Below are positions 8,620 to 17,060 of a stretch of 24,179 nt of DNA, piece after piece; within the stretch, counting starts at the first letter, position 1, and each line of letters starts with the position of its first letter. The DNA is from Candidatus Mesolinea sp. (GTDB lineage: Bacteria > Chloroflexota > Anaerolineae > Anaerolineales > Anaerolineaceae). The stretch is taken from assembly GCA_003445715.1 (NCBI GenBank), contig DMCS01000073.1, positions 9,442-33,620 on the forward strand, written 5' to 3'. The notes beneath the pieces were generated by a model. The model was given only the letters and a program-made list of their open reading frames with translations, was not told the origin of the DNA and ran no database searches. A program made the position numbers and the translations under genes.

Positions 8620-9622
8620 CCAAAAGGGGCACACCTTACTATGGGTTGGAAGTGAGGGAGGCATGGAGAAAGAACTGGTTGAACGTGCTGGATTGCCTTT
8701 CCAAGCTATCCCTGCCGCTGGCGTCCATGGGGTTTCTCTCAAGAAACTGCCCGGTAATCTTGCCAAGCTTTGGCAAGGCTGCCGCAAGTCAAAGCAGATT
8801 CTCAAAGTGTTCGATCCTGACGTGCTGCTTTTTACTGGCGGTTATGTTGCCATCCCCATGGCGTTGGCGGGCAAAAAACGCCAATCACTGCTCTACGTAC
8901 CCGATATCGAGCCGGGGTTGGCGCTAAAAGTGCTAGCAAGGTATTCCGACCGCATTGCTATCACCAACGATGAATCGCGCAAATTTTTTAAGCATCAGGA
9001 GAAGTTAACTGTGAGCGGATATCCGATTCGTGAAGATCTGAAAAAGTGGAATAAAGCCGATGGCTTAGCGTATTTCAAATTTGACCCCAACCTCAAGACT
9101 GTGCTATTTATGGGGGGCAGCAGCGGAGCGCGCTCGATTAATAACGCGGTAGTTAAAATTGCTGCCAAGCTCATCGAGCGCTATCAGGTAATCCACCTAA
9201 CAGGCCATTTAGATTGGGAAGCGCTCCAACACCAGACCGAAGGATTGGATGCTCGCTATCAAGCCTTCCCATACCTGCATGAAATGGGTGCAGCGCTGGC
9301 AGCAGCAGATTTAGTTGTCTCTCGTGCGGGTGCTTCAGTGCTGGGCGAATATGCCTACTTTGGTCTGCCTGCGATCCTTGTCCCCTATCCATATGCCTGG
9401 CAATACCAGAAAGTCAATGCAGATTACTTGGTTGAGCGCGGTGCCGCCATGCTTCTCGAGGACGAAAAACTGGAAGCAGAACTTTATCCGACGGTTACCA
9501 GCTTGCTCGAAGATGCAGAACGTTTGGCTCAGATGAGCCGGGCGATGGCTGCTTTAGCGCAGCCAGCCGCTGCAGAAAAAATTGCTGAATTGCTCCTAGA
9601 AATGGTAGGAAATGAAAGGTAA
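8546..9622 (+). CDS. murG: UDP-GlcNAc: lipid I GlcNAc-transferase MurG
   Basis: MurG adds GlcNAc to lipid I on the inner membrane face, giving lipid II. It is a GT-B glycosyltransferase of 358 residues. The N-terminal glycine loop is G-G-T-G-G-G (residues 8-13) where most family members have G-G-T-G-G-H. The second loop GGSSGARSINNA and the C-terminal donor site (SRAGASVLGEYAYFGLPAI, then YQKVNA) are clear. In the last motif the usual D-H-Q is Q-Y-Q. I place the start at GTG 8546, preceded by AAAGGAG at 8531-8537. An in-frame ATG at 8495 would add 17 residues with no family match. The first 74 bases overlap ftsW in another frame. Confidence 0.95.
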   Translation: MRLLICAGGTGGGVYPALTVTEILNQKGHTLLWVGSEGGMEKELVERAGLPFQAIPAAGVHGVSLKKLPGNLAKLWQGCRKSKQILKVFDPDVLLFTGGYVAIPMALAGKKRQSLLYVPDIEPGLALKVLARYSDRIAITNDESRKFFKHQEKLTVSGYPIREDLKKWNKADGLAYFKFDPNLKTVLFMGGSSGARSINNAVVKIAAKLIERYQVIHLTGHLDWEALQHQTEGLDARYQAFPYLHEMGAALAAADLVVSRAGASVLGEYAYFGLPAILVPYPYAWQYQKVNADYLVERGAAMLLEDEKLEAELYPTVTSLLEDAERLAQMSRAMAALAQPAAAEKIAELLLEMVGNER

Positions 9623-9631
9623 GCAATCGAA

Positions 9632-10153
9632 ATGATTACATTAGACGCCTTTTTCTACATCATGGTCGCTTTATTTGCCATCATTGGAGCGTTGCGCGGC
9701 TTCAAAAAGGAGCTGCTAGTTACTGCTGCTGGCGTTATGGCAGTCTTTACGATGGAAATTGTCGTACCCATGCTCATAAAGGATCTTACGGCAACCCAAC
9801 TTTTTTGGATTAGCATAGGAGTGATGGGCGTGTTTGCTATTCTCGCCTATCAAACACCATCTATTCATCGTTTTGTCGAAATCGGTCTTTTTGAAAGAAA
9901 AGTGAGCCATAGCATGCTCTTAGGTGGGCTCGTTGGCGCGATAAATGGTTATCTCTATCTGAGCACTGTGTTTCATTATATGGCTCAAGCCAATTATCCC
10001 GTGGCTCAAATTATCCCGCCAGACCTTGCAACGCAAGCAGGTCAAGCTGTCGCTCAGATACTATCTTATGCCGTGCCGGTTCATTTGCAGGGTACTTATG
10101 TTTATGTAGGCATTGTTTTAGCTTTTATTTGCATTATTGGAGCATTTGTGTGA
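9632..10153 (+). CDS. CvpA-like small membrane protein in the dcw cluster
   Basis: Predicted 173-residue integral membrane protein with about four to five hydrophobic helices (near residues 5-22, 28-50, 57-74, 94-115 and 150-172). The N-terminus (an Asp at residue 5, hydrophobic helix, then IGALRGFKKELL) resembles the opening of the CvpA / colicin V production family, whose biochemical role is poorly defined. It ends almost inside its last helix. It is locked into the wall operon: nine bases after murG and overlapping murC by TGATG, so a role in envelope assembly is a reasonable inference. A Shine-Dalgarno-like AAAGGT lies at 9615-9620. The family call is moderate, and the exact function is not recognisable from sequence. 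Confidence 0.75.
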   Translation: MITLDAFFYIMVALFAIIGALRGFKKELLVTAAGVMAVFTMEIVVPMLIKDLTATQLFWISIGVMGVFAILAYQTPSIHRFVEIGLFERKVSHSMLLGGLVGAINGYLYLSTVFHYMAQANYPVAQIIPPDLATQAGQAVAQILSYAVPVHLQGTYVYVGIVLAFICIIGAFV

Positions 10154-11547
10154 TGCAACGCATTCATTTAATCGGAATTGGTGGAACAGGCATCTCAGCC
10201 ATCGCCTTGCTGCTCCTCGAGCAGGGCTATCAGGTGACAGGCTCAGATATTGCTGATTCCGCCTATTTCCGCGAAGTTACCCGGCGAGGCGCGAATACAG
10301 TCCTTGGGCATGACCCAGCTCTGGCTGCGCAAGCAAATGTGGTCGTGCGTTCCTCTGCCATCAAAGACACAGACCCCGAAGTGCAAGCGGCGCAAGCTGC
10401 GGGTATCCCCGTGCTCAAGCGGGCGGACTTTTTGCCTCGGTTGACTGCAGGTAAGCAAACTATCGCTGTCACCGGCTCGCACGGCAAGACCACAACCACA
10501 GCTATTATCGTCAGCCTAATGGACAGCCTCGCGTTTGATCCGAGCTTTATCCTTGGCGCTGAAATAAAAGACCTGCACACCAATGCACGCGCGGGCAGCG
10601 GACCTCACTTTGTCATCGAAGCCGATGAATACGATTATATGTTCCTCGGGCTCAATCCTACGGTTAGTGTGGTCACCAACATTGAATATGATCATCCCGA
10701 TTGCTTCCCCACCCCAGAGAGTTACCTGGAAGCCTTCCGCCAATTCCTGCTGCGCACACAACCAGGCGGCACGGCACTGCTTTGCGCCGATGACCCTGGC
10801 GTAGTGAAGTTGTTGGAAAGTTTCGAGGCACAGAATTTTTCGCTGCGCACATACGGAACTTCATATGGTTGCCATTACCTCATCGCATCGGCAGAGTGGA
10901 ATGGTGCGAAATATGCATTTGCGCTCTCCCGCCAGCTGCCTGGTGAAGAACCTCGTAACTTAGGCAGCTTTATCCTGCCAATGCCTGGCAGTCACAACGT
11001 CAACAACGCTGCCGCTGCTCTAGCGGTCATGGATATATTAGGTATCCCACCAGCACGTTGTGCAGAAGCCCTAGCGAGTTTTAAGGGCTCTGAGCGGCGC
11101 ATGGAAGTTGTCTTTGAGCAAAATGGCATCGTGATCATCAACGATTATGGTCACCACCCCACGCAAATCGCCGCCACGCTCGCCGCTGTGCGTCAGCGCT
11201 ACCCACAGAAAAAGCTGTGGGCTATCTGGGAACCGCACACCTATAGCCGCACGGAAATGTTCCAAGACTCTTATGCGCGCAGCTTACAAGAAGCGGATGA
11301 AGTCATCATCACCTGCGTCTATGCTGCCCGTGAAGCCGACCAAAGCTTTAATCCCGCTCGAATTGCCGAGCGCATCCCTGGCAGCAAAGCTCGCTACCAA
11401 CCAGACTTCGATACGCTGACTGATTACGTCTGTGAGAACCTTAGCGGTGAGGATGTCATCGTGGTGCTCTCTGCCGGCAAAGGTCCGCAGATCAGCACAT
11501 TGCTGCAAGCATGCATCCTCAACCAAAAGAAGGAGGAGCAAGCATGA
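10153..11547 (+). CDS. murC: UDP-N-acetylmuramate--L-alanine ligase MurC
   Basis: MurC attaches L-alanine to UDP-MurNAc, the first peptide step. The protein is 464 residues. The N-terminal UDP-binding loop IGIGGTGISAIA is followed by the P-loop G-S-H-G-K-T-T-T with Lys112. Other MurC features are IEADEYDYMF, NIEYDHPDCF, PGSHNVNNAAAALAV, NDYGHHPTQI and WEPHTYSR; the DYGHHPT motif is typical of MurC/Mpl and absent from MurD-F. The start taken is ATG 10153 in a TGATG overlap with the CvpA-like gene, with GGAG at 10139-10142. A longer in-frame start at 10129 has no support. It ends in an ATGA overlap with murB. Confidence 0.97.
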   Translation: MQRIHLIGIGGTGISAIALLLLEQGYQVTGSDIADSAYFREVTRRGANTVLGHDPALAAQANVVVRSSAIKDTDPEVQAAQAAGIPVLKRADFLPRLTAGKQTIAVTGSHGKTTTTAIIVSLMDSLAFDPSFILGAEIKDLHTNARAGSGPHFVIEADEYDYMFLGLNPTVSVVTNIEYDHPDCFPTPESYLEAFRQFLLRTQPGGTALLCADDPGVVKLLESFEAQNFSLRTYGTSYGCHYLIASAEWNGAKYAFALSRQLPGEEPRNLGSFILPMPGSHNVNNAAAALAVMDILGIPPARCAEALASFKGSERRMEVVFEQNGIVIINDYGHHPTQIAATLAAVRQRYPQKKLWAIWEPHTYSRTEMFQDSYARSLQEADEVIITCVYAAREADQSFNPARIAERIPGSKARYQPDFDTLTDYVCENLSGEDVIVVLSAGKGPQISTLLQACILNQKKEEQA

Positions 11548-12470
11548 GTGTCCCGTTGCGCAAGCTACAAGCCTTCTTCGGTCAAGCCTGGCAAGAAAAC
11601 GTACGCATGGCTAATTACACCACAGCGCGCGTTGGCGGGACGGTATTAGGCTTGGTGCCGGTCAATACACTCGAAGAATTGCGTAAAGCGGCTGCGTTCC
11701 TTTGGAGCGAGGATGTGCCCTTTAAGCTCATTGGCAGCGGCTCGAATATTTTGGTCAGCGATAAAGGCTACGCAGGTGTGATACTGCTCAACCGCTGCCA
11801 TAATATCAAGATCCACTCACAGGAAGAGCCGCCAACCATTTACGCAGAGAGCGGCGCAAACCTGAGCAACATCGCCCGCATGACCGCCCTGCGCGGGCTG
11901 ACGGGCATGGAATGGGCTGGCAGTGTCCCGGGTTCGGTGGGCGGAGCTATTTATGGAAACGCTGGGGCTTTCGGCTCGGATGTTTCCCAATGCTTGCTGA
12001 CGGTGCAAATCCTTACCCCCGAGCAAGGCGAAGTAACCCTAACTGCTGACCAGATGGCGTTCTCTTATCGCAGCAGCATTCTCAAGCGCGAAAAACAACC
12101 TGCAGTAATTCTTTCAGCCCTCTTCAAAGCACAGCGCAGCACGCGCGAAGCCGCTTGGAAGCTCCTTGCGGAATATGCAGAGAGGCGCCGGCAAACCCAA
12201 CCCACAGGCAATTCGACAGGCTCCACGTTCAAGAATCCCCCAGGGGATTACGCTGGGCGCTTGATTGAAGCTGTGGGTCTGAAAGGCTTCAAGGCTGAGC
12301 ATGCCCAGTTCAGCCCTCTCCATGCAAATTTTATTGTTAATGATGGACAATCTTCCGCTCAAGAATACCTTAGCCTGATCCGCTTAGCCCAGAAGCGCGT
12401 GAGAGAACAATTTGGCATCGAGCTTGAGCTTGAAATCGAACTTTTAGGTGATTTTGATGACGAACACTAG
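11544..12470 (+). CDS. murB: UDP-N-acetylenolpyruvoylglucosamine reductase MurB
   Basis: MurB is the FAD-dependent, NADPH-using enzyme that reduces enolpyruvyl-UDP-GlcNAc to UDP-MurNAc. The predicted protein is 308 residues. FAD-binding motifs are GSGSNILVSD and WAGSVPGSVGGAIYGNAGA (residues about 124-142). FSYRSS and STGSTFKNP, with the likely proton-donor Ser227, mark a type II (short) MurB, and HANFIVNDG follows. The start ATG 11544 overlaps the murC stop (ATGA) and has a near-perfect AGGAGGAG at 11531-11538. An upstream in-frame start at 11511 would encode an unrelated tail and is rejected. ddl begins 14 bases before the murB stop. Confidence 0.96.
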   Translation: MSVPLRKLQAFFGQAWQENVRMANYTTARVGGTVLGLVPVNTLEELRKAAAFLWSEDVPFKLIGSGSNILVSDKGYAGVILLNRCHNIKIHSQEEPPTIYAESGANLSNIARMTALRGLTGMEWAGSVPGSVGGAIYGNAGAFGSDVSQCLLTVQILTPEQGEVTLTADQMAFSYRSSILKREKQPAVILSALFKAQRSTREAAWKLLAEYAERRRQTQPTGNSTGSTFKNPPGDYAGRLIEAVGLKGFKAEHAQFSPLHANFIVNDGQSSAQEYLSLIRLAQKRVREQFGIELELEIELLGDFDDEH

Positions 12471-13560
12471 ATTAAAACTTGGTCTTATCTTCGGCGGCCG
12501 TTCTGGCGAGCATGCTGTTTCCCTGATGTCTGCAACCTCTGTCAGGTCAGTTTTGGACACGGACAAATACGAGGTTTTTGAAATCGGCATTACGCAGGAA
12601 GGTACTTGGCTTACTGGTGCAAATGTCTTACAAGCCTTCAAGGAGGGCAAGTTAGAGAAACTGCAGGAAGCGCTGCTGCTTAATTCTGCCGGCAAAGTAG
12701 GGCTCTATAGCCTCCGAGGCAGCACGTTGAACTTAATCTCCACGCTGGATGTCGTTTTCCCAGTGCTGCATGGCACCTTTGGTGAAGATGGCACTATTCA
12801 GGGCTACTTCGAAATGCTCAACATTGCTTATGTCGGGGCTGGTGTATTGGCTTCTGCCGTCGGGATGGATAAAGCCATATGCAAGCATGTGGTCCAAGAT
12901 GCCGGCATCCCAGTGCTCGAATATATGGTCTTCTCCCGCAGCGAAATCCGCACCGATCTCACTGAGGTCGTGCACAAAGCTGAAGGGGTTGCGCCATATC
13001 CCTTATTCGTCAAGCCAGTCAATTTAGGCTCATCTGTCGGCATTAGTAAAGCTCAAGATCGTGAGGAGCTTCAAGTCGCCCTGCAAAAAGCTGCACGCTT
13101 TGACCGCCGAGTGCTCGTGGAGCGTGGTTTGGACGCCCGTGAGATTGAAATTAGTGTCTTGGGCAATGAAAACCCGCAGGTTTCTGTTCCCGGTGAAATT
13201 ATCCCCAAAGACGTCTTCTACACCTATTTGGATAAATATCATCATGGGGAGCCAGAAATCTTAATCCCAGCCCCCTTTGATCAGGCGATGATCGAGCGCA
13301 TCCAGCATTATGCCCTACAGGCTTACCAAGCCATCGATGGTGCGGGCTTGGCACGCGTGGATTTTCTGGTGGATAAAACCAGCGGAGAGCTGTATTTCAG
13401 TGAGATCAACACCATGCCCGGTTTTACTTCCATCAGTATGTATCCGAAGCTCTGGGAAGCCAGCGGCTTAGCTTATCCAGCCTTGGTAGACCGCCTTATC
13501 GAACTGGCTCTAGAGCGTAAAGCAGAACAGGATCAAACCTTACGAAAGTATGAGGCGTGA
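12457..13560 (+). CDS. ddl: D-alanine--D-alanine ligase Ddl
   Basis: Ddl joins two D-alanines using ATP, making the dipeptide used by MurF. The protein is 367 residues with an ATP-grasp fold. E18-H-A-V-S22 is the N-terminal substrate motif. GTFGEDGTIQG, KPVNLGSSVGI and the metal-binding end SEINTMPGFT are also present. The omega-loop region reads FYTYLDKY (residues 254-261) with tyrosines typical of D-Ala-D-Ala ligases, so I see no sign of a D-Ala-D-Lac (Van type) ligase. ATG 12457 is preferred because TAGGTG at 12445-12450 is six bases upstream; GTG 12448 is an in-frame alternative. It overlaps murB by 14 bases. Confidence 0.96.
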   Translation: MTNTRLKLGLIFGGRSGEHAVSLMSATSVRSVLDTDKYEVFEIGITQEGTWLTGANVLQAFKEGKLEKLQEALLLNSAGKVGLYSLRGSTLNLISTLDVVFPVLHGTFGEDGTIQGYFEMLNIAYVGAGVLASAVGMDKAICKHVVQDAGIPVLEYMVFSRSEIRTDLTEVVHKAEGVAPYPLFVKPVNLGSSVGISKAQDREELQVALQKAARFDRRVLVERGLDAREIEISVLGNENPQVSVPGEIIPKDVFYTYLDKYHHGEPEILIPAPFDQAMIERIQHYALQAYQAIDGAGLARVDFLVDKTSGELYFSEINTMPGFTSISMYPKLWEASGLAYPALVDRLIELALERKAEQDQTLRKYEA

Positions 13561-13561
13561 G

Positions 13562-14572
13562 ATGGCAAGCCGAAATGAACAATTAAGCCGAGCGGATCAG
13601 GTGCGAGCGCGCCGCAAGATCGAACCAGCACATCGCAAACCGATTCCGCAACCTCCCAAGTCCACCACGCGTGAGGCAGAAAGCGCTTCCCGGGTAATTT
13701 CACGGCACACATACCCTGGTATGGCACGTGAAGCAAGGAGCAAAGCCAAGCCACAACGCCGTATTTACTTACCTACCGATACTCCTGGCAGTGAAATCCG
13801 CCTACCCGCGGTGCCAGAAGTGAAGCTCGGCTGGCGGCTGCTTTCAGCCTTTCTCGTCATCTTACTCGGCATTGGCATTTACATGCTAAATTTCTCAGAT
13901 AGCTTCGAGATTTCCACACTCAACCTGAGCGGAGCTCAACGCATTCCTGCCGAAGAGATTTTGGATAAACTTGATCTTTCCGGTAAGCCGATCATCAGCG
14001 TGATCCCGTCAGAAATTGAAGCCCAAATCTTAGCAGAATTCCCAGATATTAAGTCTGTAACGGTGCGCGTTGAGCTGCCGGCAAATCTCACCATCAGCAT
14101 TCAAGAGCGCATCCCTGCGATTACGTGGTATGTCGACGGGGAAGCGACTACCTGGGTAGATGAGGAAGGCTTTACCTTCCCCATCCGCGGTGAAGCAACC
14201 ATACCGCTCAAAGTTATGGCAAATGGAGATCCCCCAAGACCTTTGGGATACGTTGATCCAGCTTCGGAACCAGCTGAAAAAGCCGAAACTCCTATTCTGC
14301 CAACCCCAAGCGTTGACCCGCAGTTTGTCGCCTCTGTGCTCAAGCTACGCGGGTATATTCCCACAGGCACGGCGCTGCTTTATGATCCAGAAAACGGCTT
14401 AGGCTGGACTGATGCACAGGGCTGGCAAGTTTACTTAGGCACAGATGTCTCCCAGATTGATGTGAAGTTAGCTGAATACCAGCAAATCGTCACTGCGCTT
14501 CTGGAGCGAAACTTGCAACCTGGTTTAATCAGCGTTGAATATATACACGCACCTTATTATCGATTGGAGTAG
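13562..14572 (+). CDS. ftsQ: Cell division protein FtsQ/DivIB
   Basis: Bitopic divisome protein that, with FtsL and FtsB, links the cytoplasmic ring to FtsW-FtsI. The predicted length is 336 residues. An unusually long basic, proline-rich cytoplasmic tail (about residues 1-88) precedes one membrane helix (about 92-112, LLSAFLVILLGIGIYML). A POTRA domain follows (FEISTLNLSGAQRIPAEEI ... PDIKSVTVRVELPANLTISIQER), then the FtsQ beta domain. A Pro/Glu-rich stretch interrupts the beta domain near 230-250. The start is uncertain: ATG 13562 has GAGG at 13552-13555, while ATG 13550 would give four more residues but a poor ribosome binding site. Position between ddl and ftsA supports the call. Confidence 0.92.
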   Translation: MASRNEQLSRADQVRARRKIEPAHRKPIPQPPKSTTREAESASRVISRHTYPGMAREARSKAKPQRRIYLPTDTPGSEIRLPAVPEVKLGWRLLSAFLVILLGIGIYMLNFSDSFEISTLNLSGAQRIPAEEILDKLDLSGKPIISVIPSEIEAQILAEFPDIKSVTVRVELPANLTISIQERIPAITWYVDGEATTWVDEEGFTFPIRGEATIPLKVMANGDPPRPLGYVDPASEPAEKAETPILPTPSVDPQFVASVLKLRGYIPTGTALLYDPENGLGWTDAQGWQVYLGTDVSQIDVKLAEYQQIVTALLERNLQPGLISVEYIHAPYYRLE

Positions 14573-14577
14573 TAACT

Positions 14578-15816
14578 ATGGAAGAACCAATTGTTGTCGG
14601 ATTAGATATTGGAACGAATAAAATCTGCACCTTGGTCGCTCGCATTGAAAACGGCGCCAATTTGCGCATTTTGGGGGTTGGCATTGAACCCTCACAGGGC
14701 ATCCGCAAAGGTGTTGTGGTTGATATTGATTCAGCCTCCCAATCGATAGCACGTTCTATTGAAAAGGCAGAACGCACTTCTGGTTATGAAATCAACAGCG
14801 CATTGGTCAGCTTGGCGGGTTCACACGTTTCCTCAATGAACAGCCGCGGTGTTGTGGGTATATCTGGTCGCGTAATTGATCAGGAAGACGTTTTGCGTGC
14901 CTTAGATTCTGCCCAGGCTGTGGCTATCCCCCACGACCGTGAAATTATCCATGTAATCCAACGCGGTTTCTTAGTCGATGGACAAGATGGCATTCGTCAG
15001 CCCGTTGGGATGCACGGCTTCCGCTTGGAGGTAGAAGCGCATATCATCACCGCTTCTGCTTCCACTACGGAAAATTTGCGTAAATGTGTCTCAATGGCAG
15101 GGATCGAGGTATCACAATTCGTGCTCAGTCCTTTGGCATCTGCTGAAGCGGTGCTTTCCGAAACCGAGCGCACGATGGGCGCTGCTGTTGTGGATATGGG
15201 CGGCGGTACTACGGACTTAGCAATTTACCTCAATGGCGACGTCTGGTACACCAATGTGATTAACGTGGGTAGCAGTTATATCACCACCGATATTGCCCAG
15301 GGTTTACGCCTACCGGTTGACGTCGCTGAGGAAGTGAAATTACACCACGGCTACGCCATCTTGGATGAAATTTCGGAGGAAGAGAGCTTTAATGTGGTGC
15401 CCTTTAGTGCAGAAGAAAGCACCAAAGTCCTCAGGCGCGATTTAGTCAATGTTATTGAAGCTCGCGCCGAAGAAATCCTATCATTGGTCCAGCAAGAGAT
15501 CAAACGCTCAGGTGTTTCGGGCTTGCTGCCCGCTGGCCTCATCCTGACCGGTGGTGGAAGCCAACTTCCTGGCATACGTAAATTAGCCACGCGAGTGACG
15601 GGCTTACCAGCGCGCATTGCCAAACCAGAAAAAATGGTCGGTCTGACAGATCAAATTAGTTCGCCGGCATTTTCCACCAGCGTGGGGTTGTTGCAATGGG
15701 CGATTTTAATGAGCGAAACTTTCCAGATCGGATCAGAACGACCTGGAAAAGGAAAACGACCAGAAAGCGATCGCGCGGAGACGTTTGCTGCCTGGTTCAA
15801 AAAGTTGTTACCGTAA
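14578..15816 (+). CDS. ftsA: Cell division ATPase FtsA
   Basis: Actin-like protein that anchors FtsZ filaments to the membrane. The protein is 412 residues. Phosphate-binding loop 1 is GLDIGTNKI near the N-terminus. The 1C domain carries SGYEINSALVSLAGSHV, loop 2 is VDMGGGTTDLAIY, and the adenosine motif is LTGGGSQLPGI. The last residues (TFAAWFKKLLP) look like the usual amphipathic membrane-targeting helix after a charged linker. The start ATG is supported by GGAG at 14566-14569, eight bases upstream. It lies six bases after ftsQ and 30 bases ahead of ftsZ, the classic ftsQ-ftsA-ftsZ order. Confidence 0.97.
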   Translation: MEEPIVVGLDIGTNKICTLVARIENGANLRILGVGIEPSQGIRKGVVVDIDSASQSIARSIEKAERTSGYEINSALVSLAGSHVSSMNSRGVVGISGRVIDQEDVLRALDSAQAVAIPHDREIIHVIQRGFLVDGQDGIRQPVGMHGFRLEVEAHIITASASTTENLRKCVSMAGIEVSQFVLSPLASAEAVLSETERTMGAAVVDMGGGTTDLAIYLNGDVWYTNVINVGSSYITTDIAQGLRLPVDVAEEVKLHHGYAILDEISEEESFNVVPFSAEESTKVLRRDLVNVIEARAEEILSLVQQEIKRSGVSGLLPAGLILTGGGSQLPGIRKLATRVTGLPARIAKPEKMVGLTDQISSPAFSTSVGLLQWAILMSETFQIGSERPGKGKRPESDRAETFAAWFKKLLP

Positions 15817-15845
15817 TTAATTATTCAAGCCATGAGAGGAGAAAA

Positions 15846-17021
15846 ATGGATGCAAAACAAGTTGAATTAAGTGCACGCATTAAAGTAGTAGGCGTTGGCG
15901 GAGGCGGCTGCAATGCTGTCGACCGTATGATCGCTGAAGGTTTAACCGGGATAGAATTTATTGCCATTAATACTGATGCTCAGGTGTTGCTCAAGAGCAG
16001 CGCCCCAACCCGCGTACGCATCGGCGATAAGACCACACGTGGGCTTGGTGCTGGTGGTGACCCCAATATCGGCAAAATCTCTGCTGAGGAATCGGCTGAA
16101 GAGCTTTATGATGTGCTCAAAGGCAGCGATATGGTGTTTGTTACTGCCGGCTTAGGTGGTGGTACCGGTACTGGCGCAGCGCCCGTCGTCGCACAGATCG
16201 CCAAGGAAATCGGCGCGCTCACGATTGGTGTGGTTACGCGTCCGTTTGCCTTCGAAGGGCAACGCCGCGCTACAGTCGCTGAGGACGGTGCTTTGCACCT
16301 AAAGGAACATGCCGATACCTTGATCGTCATTCCCAATGACCGTTTGATCCAAATGGTGACAAAAAGCGTTAGCATGTGCGATGCCTTCCAACTCGCGGAT
16401 GACGTCTTGCGCCAAGGGATCCAAGGCATAGCTGAATTGATCACCGTTCCAGGTCTGATTAATCTCGATTTTGCTGATGTACGCACAATTATGTCTGAAG
16501 GCGGGGCGGCTTTGATGGCTGTGGGCGAGGCATCGGGTGAGGATCGCGCGAAGGCTGCTGCTGAAAAAGCAATTTCTAGCCAGCTGCTGGATGTGACCAT
16601 CAATGGTGCGCATGGCATCCTCTTTAACGTCACGGGCAGTTCTAACCTCACCCTGTTTGAGGTGAATCAGGCAGCTTCAATCATCAAGGAGACGGCTTCT
16701 CCGGATGTCAATTTGATCTTTGGGGCTGTCATCGACGAATCGATGGGCGATAATGTGCGCATTACGGTAATTGCTACTGGCTTTGATCACAATCACTCTC
16801 CCAATGAGGGGGAGAGTAATGCTTTTTTTCAAGGCGCAACCAGCAGCAAGACAGATCAACGGGTAGAATTATCTGACGCTAACCGCCTTCATGAGCCTGG
16901 GCAAAAGCAGGCTCAGCCGCAACGCAGTGAAAATTATAATTACGCAACAATGGATGAGGATATCGACGTACCAACCTTTATCCGCAAACGCCGAGACCTG
17001 CAAACCAGTCGCGATTATTAG
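15846..17021 (+). CDS. ftsZ: Tubulin-like cell division GTPase FtsZ
   Basis: FtsZ polymerises into the Z ring that scaffolds division. The protein is 391 residues. The N-terminal GVGGGGCNAVDRMI nucleotide loop, the tubulin signature GGGTGTG (residues 104-110) and the T7 catalytic loop N-L-D-F-A-D (206-211) are intact. A variable, polar linker follows the globular core from about residue 315. The conserved C-terminal peptide DVPTFIRKRRD, which binds FtsA, is near the end. The start is ATG 15846 with AGAGGAG at 15835-15841; the 50 residues encoded in frame upstream are not FtsZ-like. The linker DNA contains a hairpin plus T run, reported separately. A terminator follows the gene. Confidence 0.98.
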   Translation: MDAKQVELSARIKVVGVGGGGCNAVDRMIAEGLTGIEFIAINTDAQVLLKSSAPTRVRIGDKTTRGLGAGGDPNIGKISAEESAEELYDVLKGSDMVFVTAGLGGGTGTGAAPVVAQIAKEIGALTIGVVTRPFAFEGQRRATVAEDGALHLKEHADTLIVIPNDRLIQMVTKSVSMCDAFQLADDVLRQGIQGIAELITVPGLINLDFADVRTIMSEGGAALMAVGEASGEDRAKAAAEKAISSQLLDVTINGAHGILFNVTGSSNLTLFEVNQAASIIKETASPDVNLIFGAVIDESMGDNVRITVIATGFDHNHSPNEGESNAFFQGATSSKTDQRVELSDANRLHEPGQKQAQPQRSENYNYATMDEDIDVPTFIRKRRDLQTSRDY

Positions 17022-17060
17022 AATTGCCGGTCCCCTCTTGGGCTTGTTAGCGATAGAAAA

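Noticed and set aside
12236..12251. AATCCCC/GGGGATT inverted repeat inside murB
   Set aside because: The loop would be only about two bases, there is no T run, and the DNA encodes the conserved NPPGDYAG region of MurB, which explains the sequence.
15696..15845. Fifty-codon N-terminal extension of ftsZ in frame
   Set aside because: It overlaps ftsA in another frame, does not resemble FtsZ, and ATG 15846 has a strong Shine-Dalgarno.
16106..16651. 181-codon minus-strand open frame within ftsZ
   Set aside because: It lies wholly inside the conserved GTPase core of FtsZ on the other strand and is low in complexity (Ser/Ala/Pro rich), typical of an antisense shadow.
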